This document shows, piece by piece, positions 28,888 to 50,233 of a stretch of 64,000 nt of DNA (position 1 is the stretch's first letter; each line of letters starts with the position of its first letter). The position numbers and the translations under genes are program-made. The stretch covers positions 18,538,001 through 18,602,000 of the forward strand of contig OZ231126.1 in assembly GCA_965153355.1 (NCBI GenBank), written 5' to 3'. The notes under the pieces were generated by a model. It worked only from the letters and a program-made list of their open reading frames with translations, did not search any database and had not been told where the DNA came from. The stretch comes from Flaccisagitta enflata. Taxonomy: Eukaryota; Chaetognatha; Sagittoidea; Aphragmophora.

Positions 28888-29180
28888 TGATGTGCCAGAA
28901 TTACTCTTTTCGGTATAAATTCTGTATAATTTCAATCGCAAACAAAAAATTCGGTCTTGCCTATGAGTCGGCATGATTAAGCAAGGCGGACGTGATGAGT
29001 TTGGAAGCTCAGCTGAAATATACTTCACTTGAAATATACCCCTAAATCCGACCATGTCTTGATTTTAATTCTTAAGTATTACACAACAATCTTAAAGCAT
29101 TACACAACAATTTTCATTTGATTATTTCTTTTTGCTTAAGATTTTCTTCCGGGCGCTGAAATCCATCTTCAGCCACCAAA

Positions 29181-37940
<8,760 letters not shown>

Positions 37941-38203
37941 TTGTGTTCGGGAAGAAATCAGATGCAATAATCACCCACCTTCGGAATTATGAAGAATACG
38001 AAGAATTTTTCGATATTTATTCTATCTGGACCATTGTCTCAAACATTTTTTTTCATCAAGGCAAACACGTTGATATGCATGTGATAGAATTGCGCTGTAA
38101 TTTATATTGTATAGTTGTCGGATAGTAAACACGCGTATCTCCCTTATCATTTCACGAAATGAATAATATAGCTTCGGTATATATAAAAAAAAAAACTTTG
38201 TTT

Positions 38204-38209
38204 TTTATT
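38204..38209 (-). promoter_or_regulatory. Polyadenylation signal of the TACC gene
   Basis: AATAAA on the minus strand, about 355 bases beyond the TACC stop. The facing tropomyosin 2 stop is at 37940, so the two 3' ends converge within 0.6 kb. Confidence 0.45.
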
Positions 38210-38562
38210 TCAAAGCTCATAATATCAACATTATCGACAAAAAGTTGGAATCTCTGGTCACAAAAAAATGAAAAGAAGTTCTTACGGTTAAGCAGAGAAG
38301 GTATCGTAGAAGCAAATTATCACGTAGTGGGAATATTGAAATGGCGAATGGCAAAAAGTATCCGTGCAAGGTCATTACAAGGTACAACTCAAACCAGGGT
38401 GACTAAAAGGGATAGCAAGTGGAAGACTCATAGCTAGATGTTCAAAGCAAATACAGCAAAATATATTTACGTAAACATAACGGCTGGCTCTAAAAACATA
38501 TATATATTTCTACCCGTTACAATTCACAGGACAACTCAGTTAGAAAGACACTCGGTAGATCA

Positions 38563-38665
38563 TCACGTTTTGCCACGAATTGGCTTCTTTTTGGCTAGTC
38601 CCCTCGATCTGTCAGGACCAGATTTAGAGGCTGCTTCCATCGAGTGCGTCTCCGATTGCTGCCGT

Positions 38666-38701
<36 letters not shown>

Positions 38702-40152
38702 AATTCGTGACTGCCAACTTCTTCCGACGTCGACGACTTGAGTCTGTCTCGAGCGGAAGTGGTGCCGACGACGTCAGCATCGAGTTTACTGATGAGTTCC
38801 TCGCAGATAGCGTGCAGTTCGGCACCTTCGGCCCGCTTCTCCTCCAAAGTCGTGCTTAAGTTGGAAAATTTCAACTCCGCCATCTGATGGAGGAGAAACG
38901 AATCAAACAAACTTCAATTACACCGGTAAAGAAAAGCCAGTGGCTTGTAGACTCGGCCTCGGTACATTTTAGTCAACAACATCATTCATCAATCTAACAA
39001 ACGAGGTGGTTATGTGGCTCAAAATCATTGACATTCAGCTGGTTTTCATAAAAGATTTTGGTCCACCAGCCCTATCAAGCTAATGTGTTTTTGCATCTCT
39101 ACCACACCATTTCTGGAGAGAAGTAGCCTTTTTGCTCAAGTCAAAATTGTTCAACATGAATTGGAGCGAAAAAAAATATAGAAAAAAGAAGCCCAAACAG
39201 GAATAAAGTCGTGGACGGTTGGGCAGGGGCAGTAAAACACACCTACATACCTTTAAATGACCTAAAATGAATACAACGGTAATTACAAAGTGTTAGGGAC
39301 GGACGGACGGATAGGCCGATAAAGCCGGGTGTAGAGTCGCGTGTCCGCGACTAAATATGCATATTCGTAACCTTTAAGGAGGCATTGAGTCGTTCTTTTT
39401 CTGCCTTTGAAGTTTTTCTTTCGTTTTCGATCTCTTCTTGGGCCAAGGCGAGTTTTTTCTCCGCGTGGGTCTTGAGCAGCTTTTTGTTAGAAATCAAAAG
39501 AAACCGAAACTTTTAGTTGGAGAAAAGAAAAAGTCATTTAAAGATCAGAATTGATGCAAGAACAAAAATGAAATAAAAAAACCATTGTAGGAAAAGAACA
39601 TTTCAATTTGAGTATCTTAGTAGCTTGGTGGTTATGCTCAATTCCAGCCCCCCCCTTGGGTAGCAAAAAAAGAAAAAAAAGTTCGTTGATTTGTACAAAG
39701 GATTTAAATCTTAATCATAACGCTCGTTTTAGACTTATTATTTTTTATTTCTGTACCCAATATAAAGAGACCATGTCCACCGACTGTGGAGATATTGTGT
39801 ATTCATCCATTCATAAATTCATTCATTCATTTATGTATTAATTCATTTCTTCATACATGCTCAATTTGAAGTGACCATGTCATCACACTGTCGAGTTGTA
39901 AATTTGGATATTTGTGTATTTACCGCGTATTTTGACTTTTCTTTTTCCATGGCAACTTTGAAGTCATCGACGCATTTTTGTAAGACGGATTCGTTTCTCC
40001 TAAAACCGTCAACGAGTTCTTTAGACTTCTCGTATCGCAGATGAATTTCAGAGAAAGAATTTTCAATTTCGTCGAAATCACGCAAAGCAGCATCACGCTC
40101 AGCTTCTATCTGGAGGCGGAGATTACTGGGACGAGCGGCCTCTGAAAGGGGG

Positions 40153-40239
<87 letters not shown>

Positions 40240-42397
40240 AGATAGATAGATTGATATGTAGATAGACAGACATAGATATGTAGATCGATAAAAAAAAACA
40301 GTAAGATAAACGGAAAACACGAAAGGCTGAACAATAAACAGTCACAGCATTAGTAATGCTATTACTTATCATGCGCAATGAGTGTATTGATAGCACAAAC
40401 AGATATCAATCAAACTAACCATCTTCGGTTTTCTCCATGAGATTCTGAATGGACGTTTCTTTCTGTTTCAACGTCTTTTTCATCGTCTCCAAATCCGCCA
40501 AAAAGTCTCTTCGTTCCACTTCCTTCCGCTTTAGTTTCCGCTGGAGATCTTCCGCACGAGCGGAAGCGGAGGCTCTTTCCGCCGCGAAAGCCGCCGATTG
40601 CGCTTCCGCGGAAATACGCAGTTCATTTTCCAGATCTTTCAGTTTTGAGTCGTCGACTTGTTTTAGCGAAGTATCGTCTTCAATTTCTAAAAGATTTAAG
40701 GAAAGTGAAGGCGTGGATGGAATCGGCGTTGGTGAAAATGACATTTTTAAATTGGTTGTTTTCGTTGTTTCCGTTAGTGTTGTTGTTGTTTCCGTTGATT
40801 TTGTGGTTGTTTCCGTTAGTTTTGTTGTTGTTTCCGTTGGTTTTGTTGTAGTTTCCGTTGGTTTTGATGTTGTTTCCGTTGGTTTTGTTGTTGTTTCCGT
40901 TAGTGTTGTTGTTGTTGTTTCCGTTGGTTTTGTTGTTGTTTCCGCTGGTTTTGATGTTGTTTCCGTTGGTTTTGATGTTTCCGTTGGTCTTGTTGTTTCC
41001 GTTGATTTTGTTGTTTTTCTTGGTGTTGATGTTGGTGGAGGTGAGGTCAGTGGTGGCACACTTGCCGAATCACAAAATTTGGAACTGGGTGAGGCTAACG
41101 ACTCCGCGTTTATCTCGCATACGATATCATCGTTTTCTACTTGTTTCTGCTCCGCCTTCTTTCGATTGGCATCAACATTCTGCGTCATCACTTCATCTTT
41201 ACCGCGTCCACTGGTCAAAGCGGCGTTCTCGACATCATTTTTGTTTTCACCATCTAAATCAACATCGTCGTCATCGCAAGATGGCGTTTCTCTTCCTTCG
41301 GCGAGTTCTTCCATCTTCGTCAACGTGGATTTGAGTTGCGCGAAATCGAACCCTTCGATCGGCGACAATTTTCCGGCGATTTCTTCGTCAAAAGTCGCAT
41401 TAAAAGGCGAAGATGAAGACGACTTATTCCGCCGAGAAATCAAAGGTCGTTTTAAAGGCATGTCCGACTTAGAAGGAACAACGCCGCTATCGGCAATCGG
41501 ATCGAAGGAAGTATCGGCGTCGAAAGAACATCCGGGAATTACTTCATCGAGACGATATCGCCGTTGTTGTTGTTCATTTCCCTGCTGCTGCTGCGTTTGC
41601 GGTTTTGACTCCTCGGAATGGCAAATAGATCCGGCGAATGACTCTTCAGCAGGATTATTTAATATATCAATATTGTCAGTTTCGTCGCTTGTTTCCTCGT
41701 TGTTTTTCACTTCTTCGGGATCGCTTCTAAATCTCCCTCTAAAAAGGTTGAAGAATCTTTGTTTTAAATTTGCAATTTCCGACTTTTCTGGCGAGGAAGG
41801 AGGTGAAGACGATGACGAGGAAGGAGAATTGACATCAGCGGCGTTTTCAAAAAGAGATTCTCGTCGAAATTCTTCTTCTGACTTTTCCGCCTTCGCCTCT
41901 TTCGAACTCTCACCCACGCCTGCAACGCCAAAATCGTCGTCGGTTTCGTCATCGTCTTTGACTTTATCGTCGTCGTCATCGTCATCGTCAGCCCTGCCAG
42001 ATTGCACAGTGAAAGACGACGATGACGACGCTGATGGTCGCTGGTGCTGCTGCTGCTGCTGCTGGGGAGGCGGAGGGGCTAATTTTTTGTTTGCCAACTG
42101 GGAAGAAGGATGAGTTGTACCATCGAGCTGGTTGGTAGTGTCCGGGGTGATTTCTTTCGAGTGATAGTCGAGTTTACTTTCCGAAGTTGTGAGAGATTTT
42201 AAATGTGTTGTATCAGCTGCTGTGGGAGTGTTTTCGATAGAGAAGTCAGCGGGGGTTTCGGCTGTGTTGGATGAGGAGGAAGCGTCGAGAGAAGAGGAAG
42301 TAGCATCTAGTGAATCCAAGGAAGCGTAGAGGGATGATCCGTCGTGCTCTAATGGGTGAAAGATGGTGCTGATGTTTTAAAATTAGTTTGTGAAGGA

Positions 42398-42492
<95 letters not shown>

Positions 42493-42597
42493 GTGTGAAC
42501 AACAGAAATTACTAAGACACAGAGCCAAAGTCGTTAGTGAAGTATGATAAAAGAAAAGAAAAAAGGTGAAAAATAAAAGAAAGAAAGCGAGAAAGAG

Positions 42598-42656
<59 letters not shown>

Positions 42657-42665
42657 GAGAAAGAG

Positions 42666-42700
<35 letters not shown>

Positions 42701-44160
42701 GAGAAAGAGAGAAAAGAGAAGGAGAAAGAAAATTAAAAGAAAGAAGGGAAACAAAGGAGAAAGAAAAAGAAAAAGAAGAAAAAGAGAAAAGAGAGGAAAA
42801 AAAGAGAAAAAGAAAAAGAAAAAGAAAGAAAAAAAAGAAACAAAGAAGAAAAGAAAAAGAAAGAAAAAAAGAAAGAAAAAAAGAAAAAGAAAAAGAAAAA
42901 GAAAAAGAAAAAGAAAGAAAAAAAAAAGGAAATAGCAGCCCAAAGGCGTAAGTGGTCATGGCACCCGTGCCCTGTTGAGTAGTGTGTGATTTAAGTGAGG
43001 AGAGACAGCTGGAGTTCAGGAACACAGGGGGAATCTGTCTGCTCTCAGTGCTCTGTTCTCCCCCTTTCCTCTCTCTCCTCACCTTGGGGCCTATTCTGAC
43101 CCAAATTCTGCCAAATAGCCCAAATCCAAGCGATATAGCCCAAATCTAAGCAAAATGGCCCAAATCCAAGCATAATGGCTCAAATCCAAGCAAAATGGCC
43201 CAAATATGGTCAGAATCTAGGAATCGGAGGCCACAATATAGGTCCAAGGGACCAAAATGATGTACCTCGGGCCAGAATCGGGGTTTTCTGGCCAGATTTG
43301 GGCCATTTTGCTTGGATTTGGGCCATTATGCTTGGATTTGGGCCATTTCGCTTAGATTTGGGCTATATTGCTTGGATTTGGGGTATTTGGCAGAATTTTG
43401 GGTCAGAATAGGCCCCATAGGTGACGAAGCCCTGAGGATGGGGCAGGGGGGGACGGACATACATACGTACGGACGGATGGATTCCCCCTGTGTTCCACAG
43501 AACTTCGTCCCCTTCGGGGCCGCTGCCCAAAAAGGAAAAAAGAAAAAAGAAAAAAGAAGAAAAAAGAAAAAAGAAGAAAAAAGAAGAAAAAAAAAAAGAA
43601 AAAAAAATGAGAAATGAAGAAATGAAGAAAAGAAGAAAAGATGAAAAGAAAAAAAGAAAAAAAAGAAAAAAAAAAAAAGAAAAAGAAAGAAAAAGAAAAA
43701 GGAAAAAGGAAAAAGAAAAAAAAGAAGAGAAAGAAGAAAAGAAGAAAAGAAGAAAAAAAAGAAAAGAAGAAAAGAAGAAAAAGAAAAAAAAAAAAAAAAA
43801 GAAAAAGAGAAACAGAGAAAAAGAAAAAAAAGAAAAAGAAAAAGATAAAAAGAAAAAAAAAAAAAAAAAAAAGAAAAAAAGAAAAAAAAAAAAGAAAAAT
43901 AAGAAATGAAGAAATGAAGAAATGAAGAAAAGAAGAAAAGAAGAAAAGAAGAAAAAGAAAAAAAGAAAAAAAAGAAAGAAAAAAAAAAGAAAAAAAAGAA
44001 AAAGAAAAAAGAAAGAAAAAGAAAAAGAAAAAGAAAAAGAAAAAAAGAAAAAGAAGAAAAGAAGAAAAGAAGAAAAGAAAAAAAAAAGAAAAAAAGAAAC
44101 AGAAAAAGAAAAAGAAAAAAAGAAAAAGAAAAAAAGAAAAAAAGAAAAAAAGAAAAAGAA

Positions 44161-44191
<31 letters not shown>

Positions 44192-44467
44192 AAAGAAAAA
44201 GAAAAAAAGAAAAGAAAAAGAAAAAAAAAAAAAAAAGAAAAAGGAAAAAGGAAAGGAAAGAAGGAAAAAGAAGGAAAAAGAAGGAAAAAGAAGAAAAAGA
44301 AGAAAAGAAGAAAAGAAAGAAAAAAAGAAAAAAAAGAAAAAGAAAAAAAAAAGAAAAAGAAAAAGAAGAAAAAGAAGAAAATGAAGAAAAAGAAGAAAAA
44401 AAAGAAAAAAAAGAAAAAAAAGAAAAAAAAGAAAAAAAAGAAAAAAAAGAAAAAAAAGAAAAAAAAA

Positions 44468-44529
<62 letters not shown>

Positions 44530-45130
44530 AAAAAAGTAAAAAAGAAAAAGGAAAAAAGAAAAAAAAAGTAGGAAATAAGAAAAAAAGAAAAAAAGAAAAA
44601 AAGAAAAAAAGAAAAAAAGAAGAAAAGAAGGAAAGAAGAAAAGAGAAAAAGAAATAAATTAAAAGAGGAAATAATGGAAAAAAGGGAAAGCACTAAAAGG
44701 AAGAACGAAAAACAAGAGAGAAAGCACCAAAAGAATTTATAAGGGAAACAAGTTCGCTGCTAGACAATAGAATTGCTCAATCGGAGGACTGACGGACGAA
44801 CCAGAGCGATCAAGTCAATTAATGTGATCGCACTACTCTTGTTTGTTTTTCAATTTTGTAACCGGTAATTGGTAGCCGCCATTGTAGTACACATCATTGT
44901 GTGAAAACGAATCCATCAAATACATGGACACGTCTCGAAAAAATTGGATAATGAAGTAATGGAGTTACGTGGACGCGACCATTTTAAACGAGGAGATTCA
45001 AACGTGCGAAAAGGTATCAGTCACCTGATGGGGCCTCCTGTGCTTCTTCCGGACCGTTGGTTGTTGAAGGAGACAGAATTTCCACCGCGGATTTCCAAAT
45101 GGATCGACTCCAACCGAGGAACCCGGCCAT
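38563..45130 (-). CDS. TACC: TACC family protein (transforming acidic coiled-coil)
   Basis: Five coding exons read leftwards: 45130-45025, 42348-40420, 40141-39924, 39479-39372, 38883-38563. Phases agree (1, 1, 0, 0), giving 893 aa plus TGA. The C-terminal coiled coil (about residues 595-825) is the TACC domain, with RYEKSKELVDGFRRNE, VLQKCVDDFK, LLKTHAEKKLALAQEE and ICEELISKL matching family blocks. By family knowledge TACC binds XMAP215/ch-TOG and works at centrosomes, spindle microtubules and plus ends. The middle (residues about 37-595) is one large exon, acidic and Ser-rich. It has poly-Pro/poly-Gln near residue 130, an Asp run, and Thr-rich TET(T/S)KP repeats at about 475-565. The N-terminus has spaced Trp residues before ILSP, as in vertebrate TACC1. 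After the domain comes a poly-Gln run and a basic tail, longer than usual. The first exon is supported by phase and an in-frame ATG only. Confidence 0.88.
38664..38702 (-). repeat. Coding CAG repeat (poly-Gln) in TACC
   Basis: CAG codons with one CGG interruption encode the C-terminal Gln run. It is inside the exon, so it should vary in length between individuals. Confidence 0.9.
39201..39355 (-). mobile_element. Hairpin-ended short element (family A), reverse copy
   Basis: It has GTCGTGGACGGTTGGGCAGG, a GGAC array and the terminal GTCGCGTGTCCGCGAC plus TAAA. The AACAAGGCC end has decayed. It sits in the last TACC intron, 17 bases from the exon ending at 39372. Confidence 0.7.
40153..40236 (-). 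repeat. (CT)n on the TACC strand, beside a splice acceptor
   Basis: A GA array on the plus strand, i.e. CT on the coding strand, ends about 12 bases before the TACC exon starting at 40141. Confidence 0.9.
42404..42930. repeat. (GA)n and (GAAA)n purine block
   Basis: A GA array (42404-42488), then GAAA-type units to 42930. It lies in the first TACC intron; on the coding strand it is pyrimidine and lies 55 bases before the large exon. Confidence 0.9.
42938..43532. mobile_element. Palindromic element (family C) with a perfect inner inverted repeat
   Basis: The left part carries GGCACCCGTGCCCTGTTGAG and ACACAGGGGGAATCTGTCTG. The right part carries GGATTCCCCCTGTGTTCCAC and CCCCTTCGGGGCCGCTGCCC. 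The centre (43086-43413) is a further palindrome of units of about 18 bp (CCCAAATCCAAGCAAAATGG type) that reverse orientation midway. Confidence 0.7.
43540..44690. repeat. A-rich purine-only block, about 1.1 kb
   Basis: Almost every base on the plus strand is A or G, in GAAAAA/GAAGAAAA motifs with a pure A core near 44460-44530. ORFs of up to 455 codons (FFFFSFFF or KKKKRKKK) are artefacts. Confidence 0.95.
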
Positions 45131-45262
45131 TGCTTATAGCTTTTGCAATTGCAATCGCAAAAAAACAGCCAAAAATGGCAAACGGCGATTTCTGTTCCAG
45201 TTGTAAAGACGAATTCTTTTTTTTCCGTCGTGGTTGCTGTAAGAGAACGGAGAAAATAATTA

Positions 45263-45366
<104 letters not shown>

Positions 45367-45656
45367 TTTCTTACTCCCTAGCCGCACTGGAGAGTTGATA
45401 AGGAATGATGAGAACAAAGATATTTGTGAAAGCCCAAAAACTTATCGGTATGACGCAATTTCGTGCGCCTGAGGACGAAACTTTCGGTGATTGCTAATAC
45501 GGACCATTGCCATAGACCGACCATTGCCACGGACCGACCAGCCAACGACCGGAAGTGTGATTGACCGATAGATGAAGACCCATTCTCAAGGCAAGAAAAA
45601 AAGCTTTAAAGTTTTATCAATTTGAACATTTTAAGTATCCCAGAGATGGATCGAAA

Positions 45657-46010
45657 GGATGGGGTCCAGAATGTCGATGGAATATCACAGGCGATTTGAG
45701 GATTGATATCTTAAGGTTTCTGACCCGTAGAATCTGTTTCTGAGGTCAAAAATGGCGAAATCTGGCGGGATCCCTTACCGCCCCTGGCCCTGATCGAGCA
45801 TATGGGCCCTGGAATGAGCATTTTTGTCATATTTTTCATCTTTGGAGCTTATACATGTATAGGCAAACTACACCATTTTTGGAGGTAAACCTACTAACAT
45901 GAAGCTCTAGAATTCAATAGTGATAGCCAGAAGGAACTTTTACAACTATTTTTTATGCAACCGGCCCTGAATGAGTATTATTGGCCCTAAATGAGCATAT
46001 TTTGCTTAAT
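45657..46010 (+). repeat. Dispersed repeat S, forward copy
   Basis: It shares AATCTGGCGGGATCCC-type, GGGATCCCTTACCGCC, CTGATCGAGCATATGGGCCC and AATGAGCAT blocks with the reverse copy at 49260-49610. Confidence 0.75.
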
Positions 46011-46147
46011 TTTAGCCGATTTTCAATTTTCTGCCATCTAAACAAACAAAAACACAAACTGTTTTCATCTTTCAGGTGAAAAATAAGTGATTTCGTTTGA
46101 CCTGTCTTGCAGTGTCTGTCTGTTTGTCTCTGTCCATCTAAGTCTAT

Positions 46148-46363
46148 CTTAGTAGTGCTACACGACTCTACACCCCGCTTTGTTGGTCCATTGGTCCATC
46201 CATCCATAGGTCCATTGGCCGGTCCATCCATCCATCATACTTTACTTTTTTTGTTTTTTTGCGGTTCTTGACCTCACTGCTCCTGCCCAAATGATTAAGT
46301 GACCGCAAAAACAGCCCCTGCCCACCCACACGCGACTGAGGTAGCTGTGTATCTGGTCTTGTT
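46148..46363 (+). mobile_element. Hairpin-ended short element (family A), degraded head
   Basis: CTACACCCCGCTTTGTTGG, a GGTCCATC array, CTGCTCCTGCCCAAATGAT, CCTGCCCACC and ACGCGACTGAGGTAGC are followed by TCTTGTT. The head hairpin is partly decayed. Confidence 0.75.
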
Positions 46364-46750
46364 CCCACTCCGTGCGAGTGTATTTTGCCAGTCGTTATTT
46401 CTTTCGAGTATAGGTCAGAGGAAAATACAAGCATAGAATCAGAATCGTACATGGACATATTGATTGGTAAAAGAACAGAGTGACAGTAAACACCGTCAGT
46501 GACAGATAAACCAACATAAAGGGTGACAGAAAAAGAAAGTCAGAGAGCCAGATTGACTTTCGATTTTTTGCGCGGTTTACGCGCGCCTCTCTATTTTGTT
46601 TTGTGACAAACGGACAATTGCAGACAGATAAGATGGATACACATGCAGGCATACAGAATGGAACAGCAGAAACCACTTTTGTTGCAAACATGAACACGCA
46701 ACTCTAAGTGGCTTTGGTCGTCCATTGGTCCATGATCTGTCTTTCCATGA

Positions 46751-46952
46751 AACAAGGCCAACATCTATAAGTCGCGTGCGAGACTTACAGATTGACTAAG
46801 AATGACTTAGAATGACTCAGTATACTCTTAAATGACTTAAAGAAATAAAATTGATAAAAAAAGTAAAATTGTGATGGACCGACAGACCAACCAACCGACC
46901 GACAGACGGACGGACAAAGCGGGGTGTAGAGTCGTGTGCACGCGACTAAAAA
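46751..46952 (-). mobile_element. Hairpin-ended short element (family A), reverse copy
   Basis: It begins AACAAGGCCAAC with GTCGCGTGC and ends AGTCGTGTGCACGCGACTAA. The head's own stem is mismatched, but the tail GTCGCGTGC pairs exactly with GCACGCGAC. Four-base CCAACCGACC units lie between. Confidence 0.8.
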
Positions 46953-48229
46953 AGTAAAAAAAAATAGGAAAACTAGTATTTTACACACTGTTTGCGTATG
47001 TGAGTGGGGTTGGGGGTGTGGGGTTGGAGTTGTGGGATGGGGATAGGGGATGGACCTCCCTGCCCACCCGGTGACAACAATGTTGTGGGCTTCCCTCCCC
47101 CTCTCCCCTGAGAATCCTTTCTCCTCGCTGAGGTTCTCTCGAATTTTAAGCTCGGGTTTAAAAAAAAATGGGACAAGATATGTTTGTCAGTGCTTTACAT
47201 CCACGCAATTAAGAAAACATGGCAAATTCCATGACCATTTGCACGGAAAGCTCTGTGAAAGATCTTCAAAATGGGACCTTGCTGGCTGTCCTAACTTTAA
47301 TCGTTTAGAAGTGACAATAGGATAAAGAAGGTGTGGTCTAGAATGTCAAAATTGATTGCAACGGGAATAAAAGATCTGACCACTTTTTTGTTTTTTAAAA
47401 AAATTAGAAGGAATAAATAGTTTTCACTGTTTTTTTACGAGATTTCAGAATTTCTTTTCATTCTAAACCAACCCCAGGCCTGTAGCTCAAACAAGTTTCA
47501 GAGTGAGAGCTTTTCTAAGTGAACTACTATTTTACTGAAATGTTATTTTTTTAATGAAATTACAAAACTGAACATGTTGTTCATTCATTTGTCATCTCTA
47601 AACAAAAAAAAACTAGAATATCCAGCATCGTTGCATTAGAAAGATATTTTGCAGAGCTTTCAAACGATTAAGGATCTTCTATGTTTTAAGAACCAAGTTA
47701 AGCGAAAATTTTTTTTAAAAATCAAATGAGGGGGGAAGGAAATCAAACACCAGGGGGGGGAGAGAAAAACCTAAAGCCGCTCGACACCCCTGAAAAAGCG
47801 GTAAAGTTTGAAAGCCGAACCAATCGATGGATCAACGGAATGACGGACAGATGGATGGGTGGCAGGACGGACGGAAAAAGCAGATTGTAGAGTCGCGTGT
47901 ACACGACTAAAAACATCACTGTCATGATAGTCATAGAAACGGCTGGCATACATGCTCAAAGTTTTGTCATGTTGCTAAAATAAAATGTTGAGACAATAAT
48001 GTTGCCCACTCATTGGCAGATCGTTGGCACCACCACTACGGGGAGAAGCTGTTTTGCTAAATTCTGCTCAGAAATACCGAAATAGCCTGAGAAACAAAGT
48101 GTTACAGAGGGACAGACTTATGTACATACCCGCTAGGTTTTTTTTCACTCTTTTATCGATCAGTTTGTTGGTTACTATTATGCCAAGTATAACCACTGTT
48201 CATGTTTGGAAATATGTTTGTAAGAGAAG

Positions 48230-48870
48230 GTTACCTCTGGCCAGATATAGTTGTGTGCGAATGAGCAGGGGCAGTGATAGATAAGGTCACTAGGGTATTT
48301 TGGGAGGAGCAGTGAGCCAAAAATCGCGATATGATGGCCGTGTATCCGGCCTTGTTCCTCTCCCTCTCCCTCTCCCTCTCTCTCTCTTTCCATCCGTCTG
48401 TCAGTCGGTCAATAGGTCCCCTTTTACTTTTTTAGCGTTTATGAGCTTTTGAGCTCACCGCTCCTGCTCAAATGCCCTGGTGACATTCTCCCGCACGCGA
48501 CTGGGGTAGCCATATATCCGTATACCCTTTCAACACAAAACACTATTGAAGAAGGCCAAATACACGGCCAAAACAGGTCGCAGACGGGTGGACAGGGGCG
48601 AGAATGCGCGTTTTCAACTTGAGCGTGACAACTCAACCAACGGATCGACAAAGCCTCTTATAATTGCTTGTTCGCGACCAAAAACAAGCACAAAACAGGG
48701 CAAAAGTTGCAGACGGTTGGGCAGGGGCGATAACCTGGTATAGGCTACACCACAAAAAAAGTCAAAAAGAGAATACAATATTTTCAAAATGTTATGGATG
48801 GATGGATGGACAAACACACAGAGACGGACTAACATACATGTGCAGAAAGGTTTAGAGACAAAATAGGTGA
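48230..48870. repeat. Cluster of degraded family A fragments
   Basis: Several overlapping pieces in both orientations: GGCCGTGTATCCGGCCTTGTT near 48335, GGTCGCAGACGGGTGGACAGG near 48575, a CCCTCT run, and TGCAGACGGTTGGGCAGGGG near 48705. Boundaries cannot be set. Confidence 0.5.
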
Positions 48871-49259
48871 GAGCCCGACAGCCATATAAAGAGCTCGCAG
48901 GCTTGCTCCAAAAAAATGACCTACGCTTGGGCTCATGAAGATTCATGGAGAATCAGTAATTTTGGGTTTTTTTAAAAAGGCTTTTGAAATACAATTTTTG
49001 CCATAAGATCTGAAATTTGGATATCCGGGCTGGGATTAAGCCGTCTAGGCTGCTTTGCCTCTTACATATAACTTGTTGAGGTATTCGAAGCAATTTTTAG
49101 CATTACTGCTCCTGCCCAACAATTGAAACAGCCCTTTGAATAAAGGCCCCTGCCACCTACATGGAATTCAAAGGAAAATGAGCAAAGCAGCCTCATTTTT
49201 GCCAAAAAAACATTTCTATGAGTATGATATTATGCTTATATCATGCCAGAAAGATGAAA

Positions 49260-49610
49260 CCTGGAAATGTTCGGGGCCCTAATGCTCATTCAGAGCCAGT
49301 TTTACATCAAAGTAATGATCACAGACCCCTCAGACCATCTCTATTGAATTCTACAGCCTTAGATTAGTCGGATTTCATTCAAAAATAACTTAAATACCCC
49401 TAAAATCAGTTGAAGTCGCAAAAAAAATGGCCAAAATGCTCATTACGGGGCCCATATGCTCGATCAGGGCCAATGGCGGTAAGGGATCCCGCCAGATTTC
49501 GCCATTTTTGACCCCAGAAATGGATTCTACGGGTCGAAAACCTTACCATATCAATCCTCAAATCCACTGACTTATCAACTTGGGTTTCTGTAGCTTTTTT
49601 GGACCCCATG
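49260..49610 (-). repeat. Dispersed repeat S, reverse copy
   Basis: Inverted relative to 45657-46010. Matching blocks include GGGCCCATATGCTCGATCAG and GGCGGTAAGGGATCCCGCCA. Confidence 0.75.
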
Positions 49611-50073
49611 TCAAGTACTTAAAAGACATGAAAGGGGGTTTCCTTCACTGAAATCCACTGGGTCTGTTACTAAGGCCTTGCGTTTGGCGTTTTTTACCGC
49701 GGTTTTGGTTCGGGTTCGGAATACCTCAAAACCTTTCCTCGGGTTTATGACGGGTTTATATCGGTTTTTTTGATATAGTAACAAAAAAGTATCTGGTTAT
49801 TTGCCAGAGAGAAAACCAAAAAATAAAAAGAGAATGAAAAATGCAGGAAAGAAAAAAAAGAAAAAAAAAAAAGGAAAAAAAAAGAAAATTGAGAAAAAAA
49901 AAAAGAAAGAAAGAAACATGTTCACAAACACACATAGATACAGAAACGGACATACAGAAACAGCATTGAGACAGCAAAAAATCTGAAAAAAAGGTGAGCA
50001 AAAGGGGACAAAAGATAAGTTTGAACAGCATAATGAGAAAAAAAACAAGAAGATAAATGGGGCTAAGAAAAAA

Positions 50074-50233
50074 AACAAGGCCGGATATACGGCCATACCA
50101 GTTGCAGACGGGTGGGCAGGGGCGGAAATGCGCGTTTTCACACTTTTCGACTCTTGCTCACCAACGGACCGACCAACCAACCGACGGACGGATGGACGGA
50201 CAAAGGCTCATATAGAGTTGCGTGTCCGCAACT

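Larger units (their letters stand above)
14617..29180. other. Repeat-rich region between the two tropomyosin genes
   Basis: After the 3' UTR of tropomyosin 1 no convincing gene is seen for about 14 kb. The region holds simple repeats, a dispersed repeat with internal tandem units (two copies), a 320-bp satellite, hairpin-ended family A copies and foldback transposons, listed separately. One weak orphan-exon candidate lies at 25154-25336. Confidence 0.7.

Noticed and set aside
40449-42113. 554-codon plus-strand ORF
   Set aside because: It is the antisense shadow of the large TACC exon. The minus strand gives a phase-consistent five-exon gene with family motifs.
43326-44693. Long Phe/Ser and Lys/Arg ORFs
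   Set aside because: They arise from a purine-only tract that lacks stop codons in several frames.
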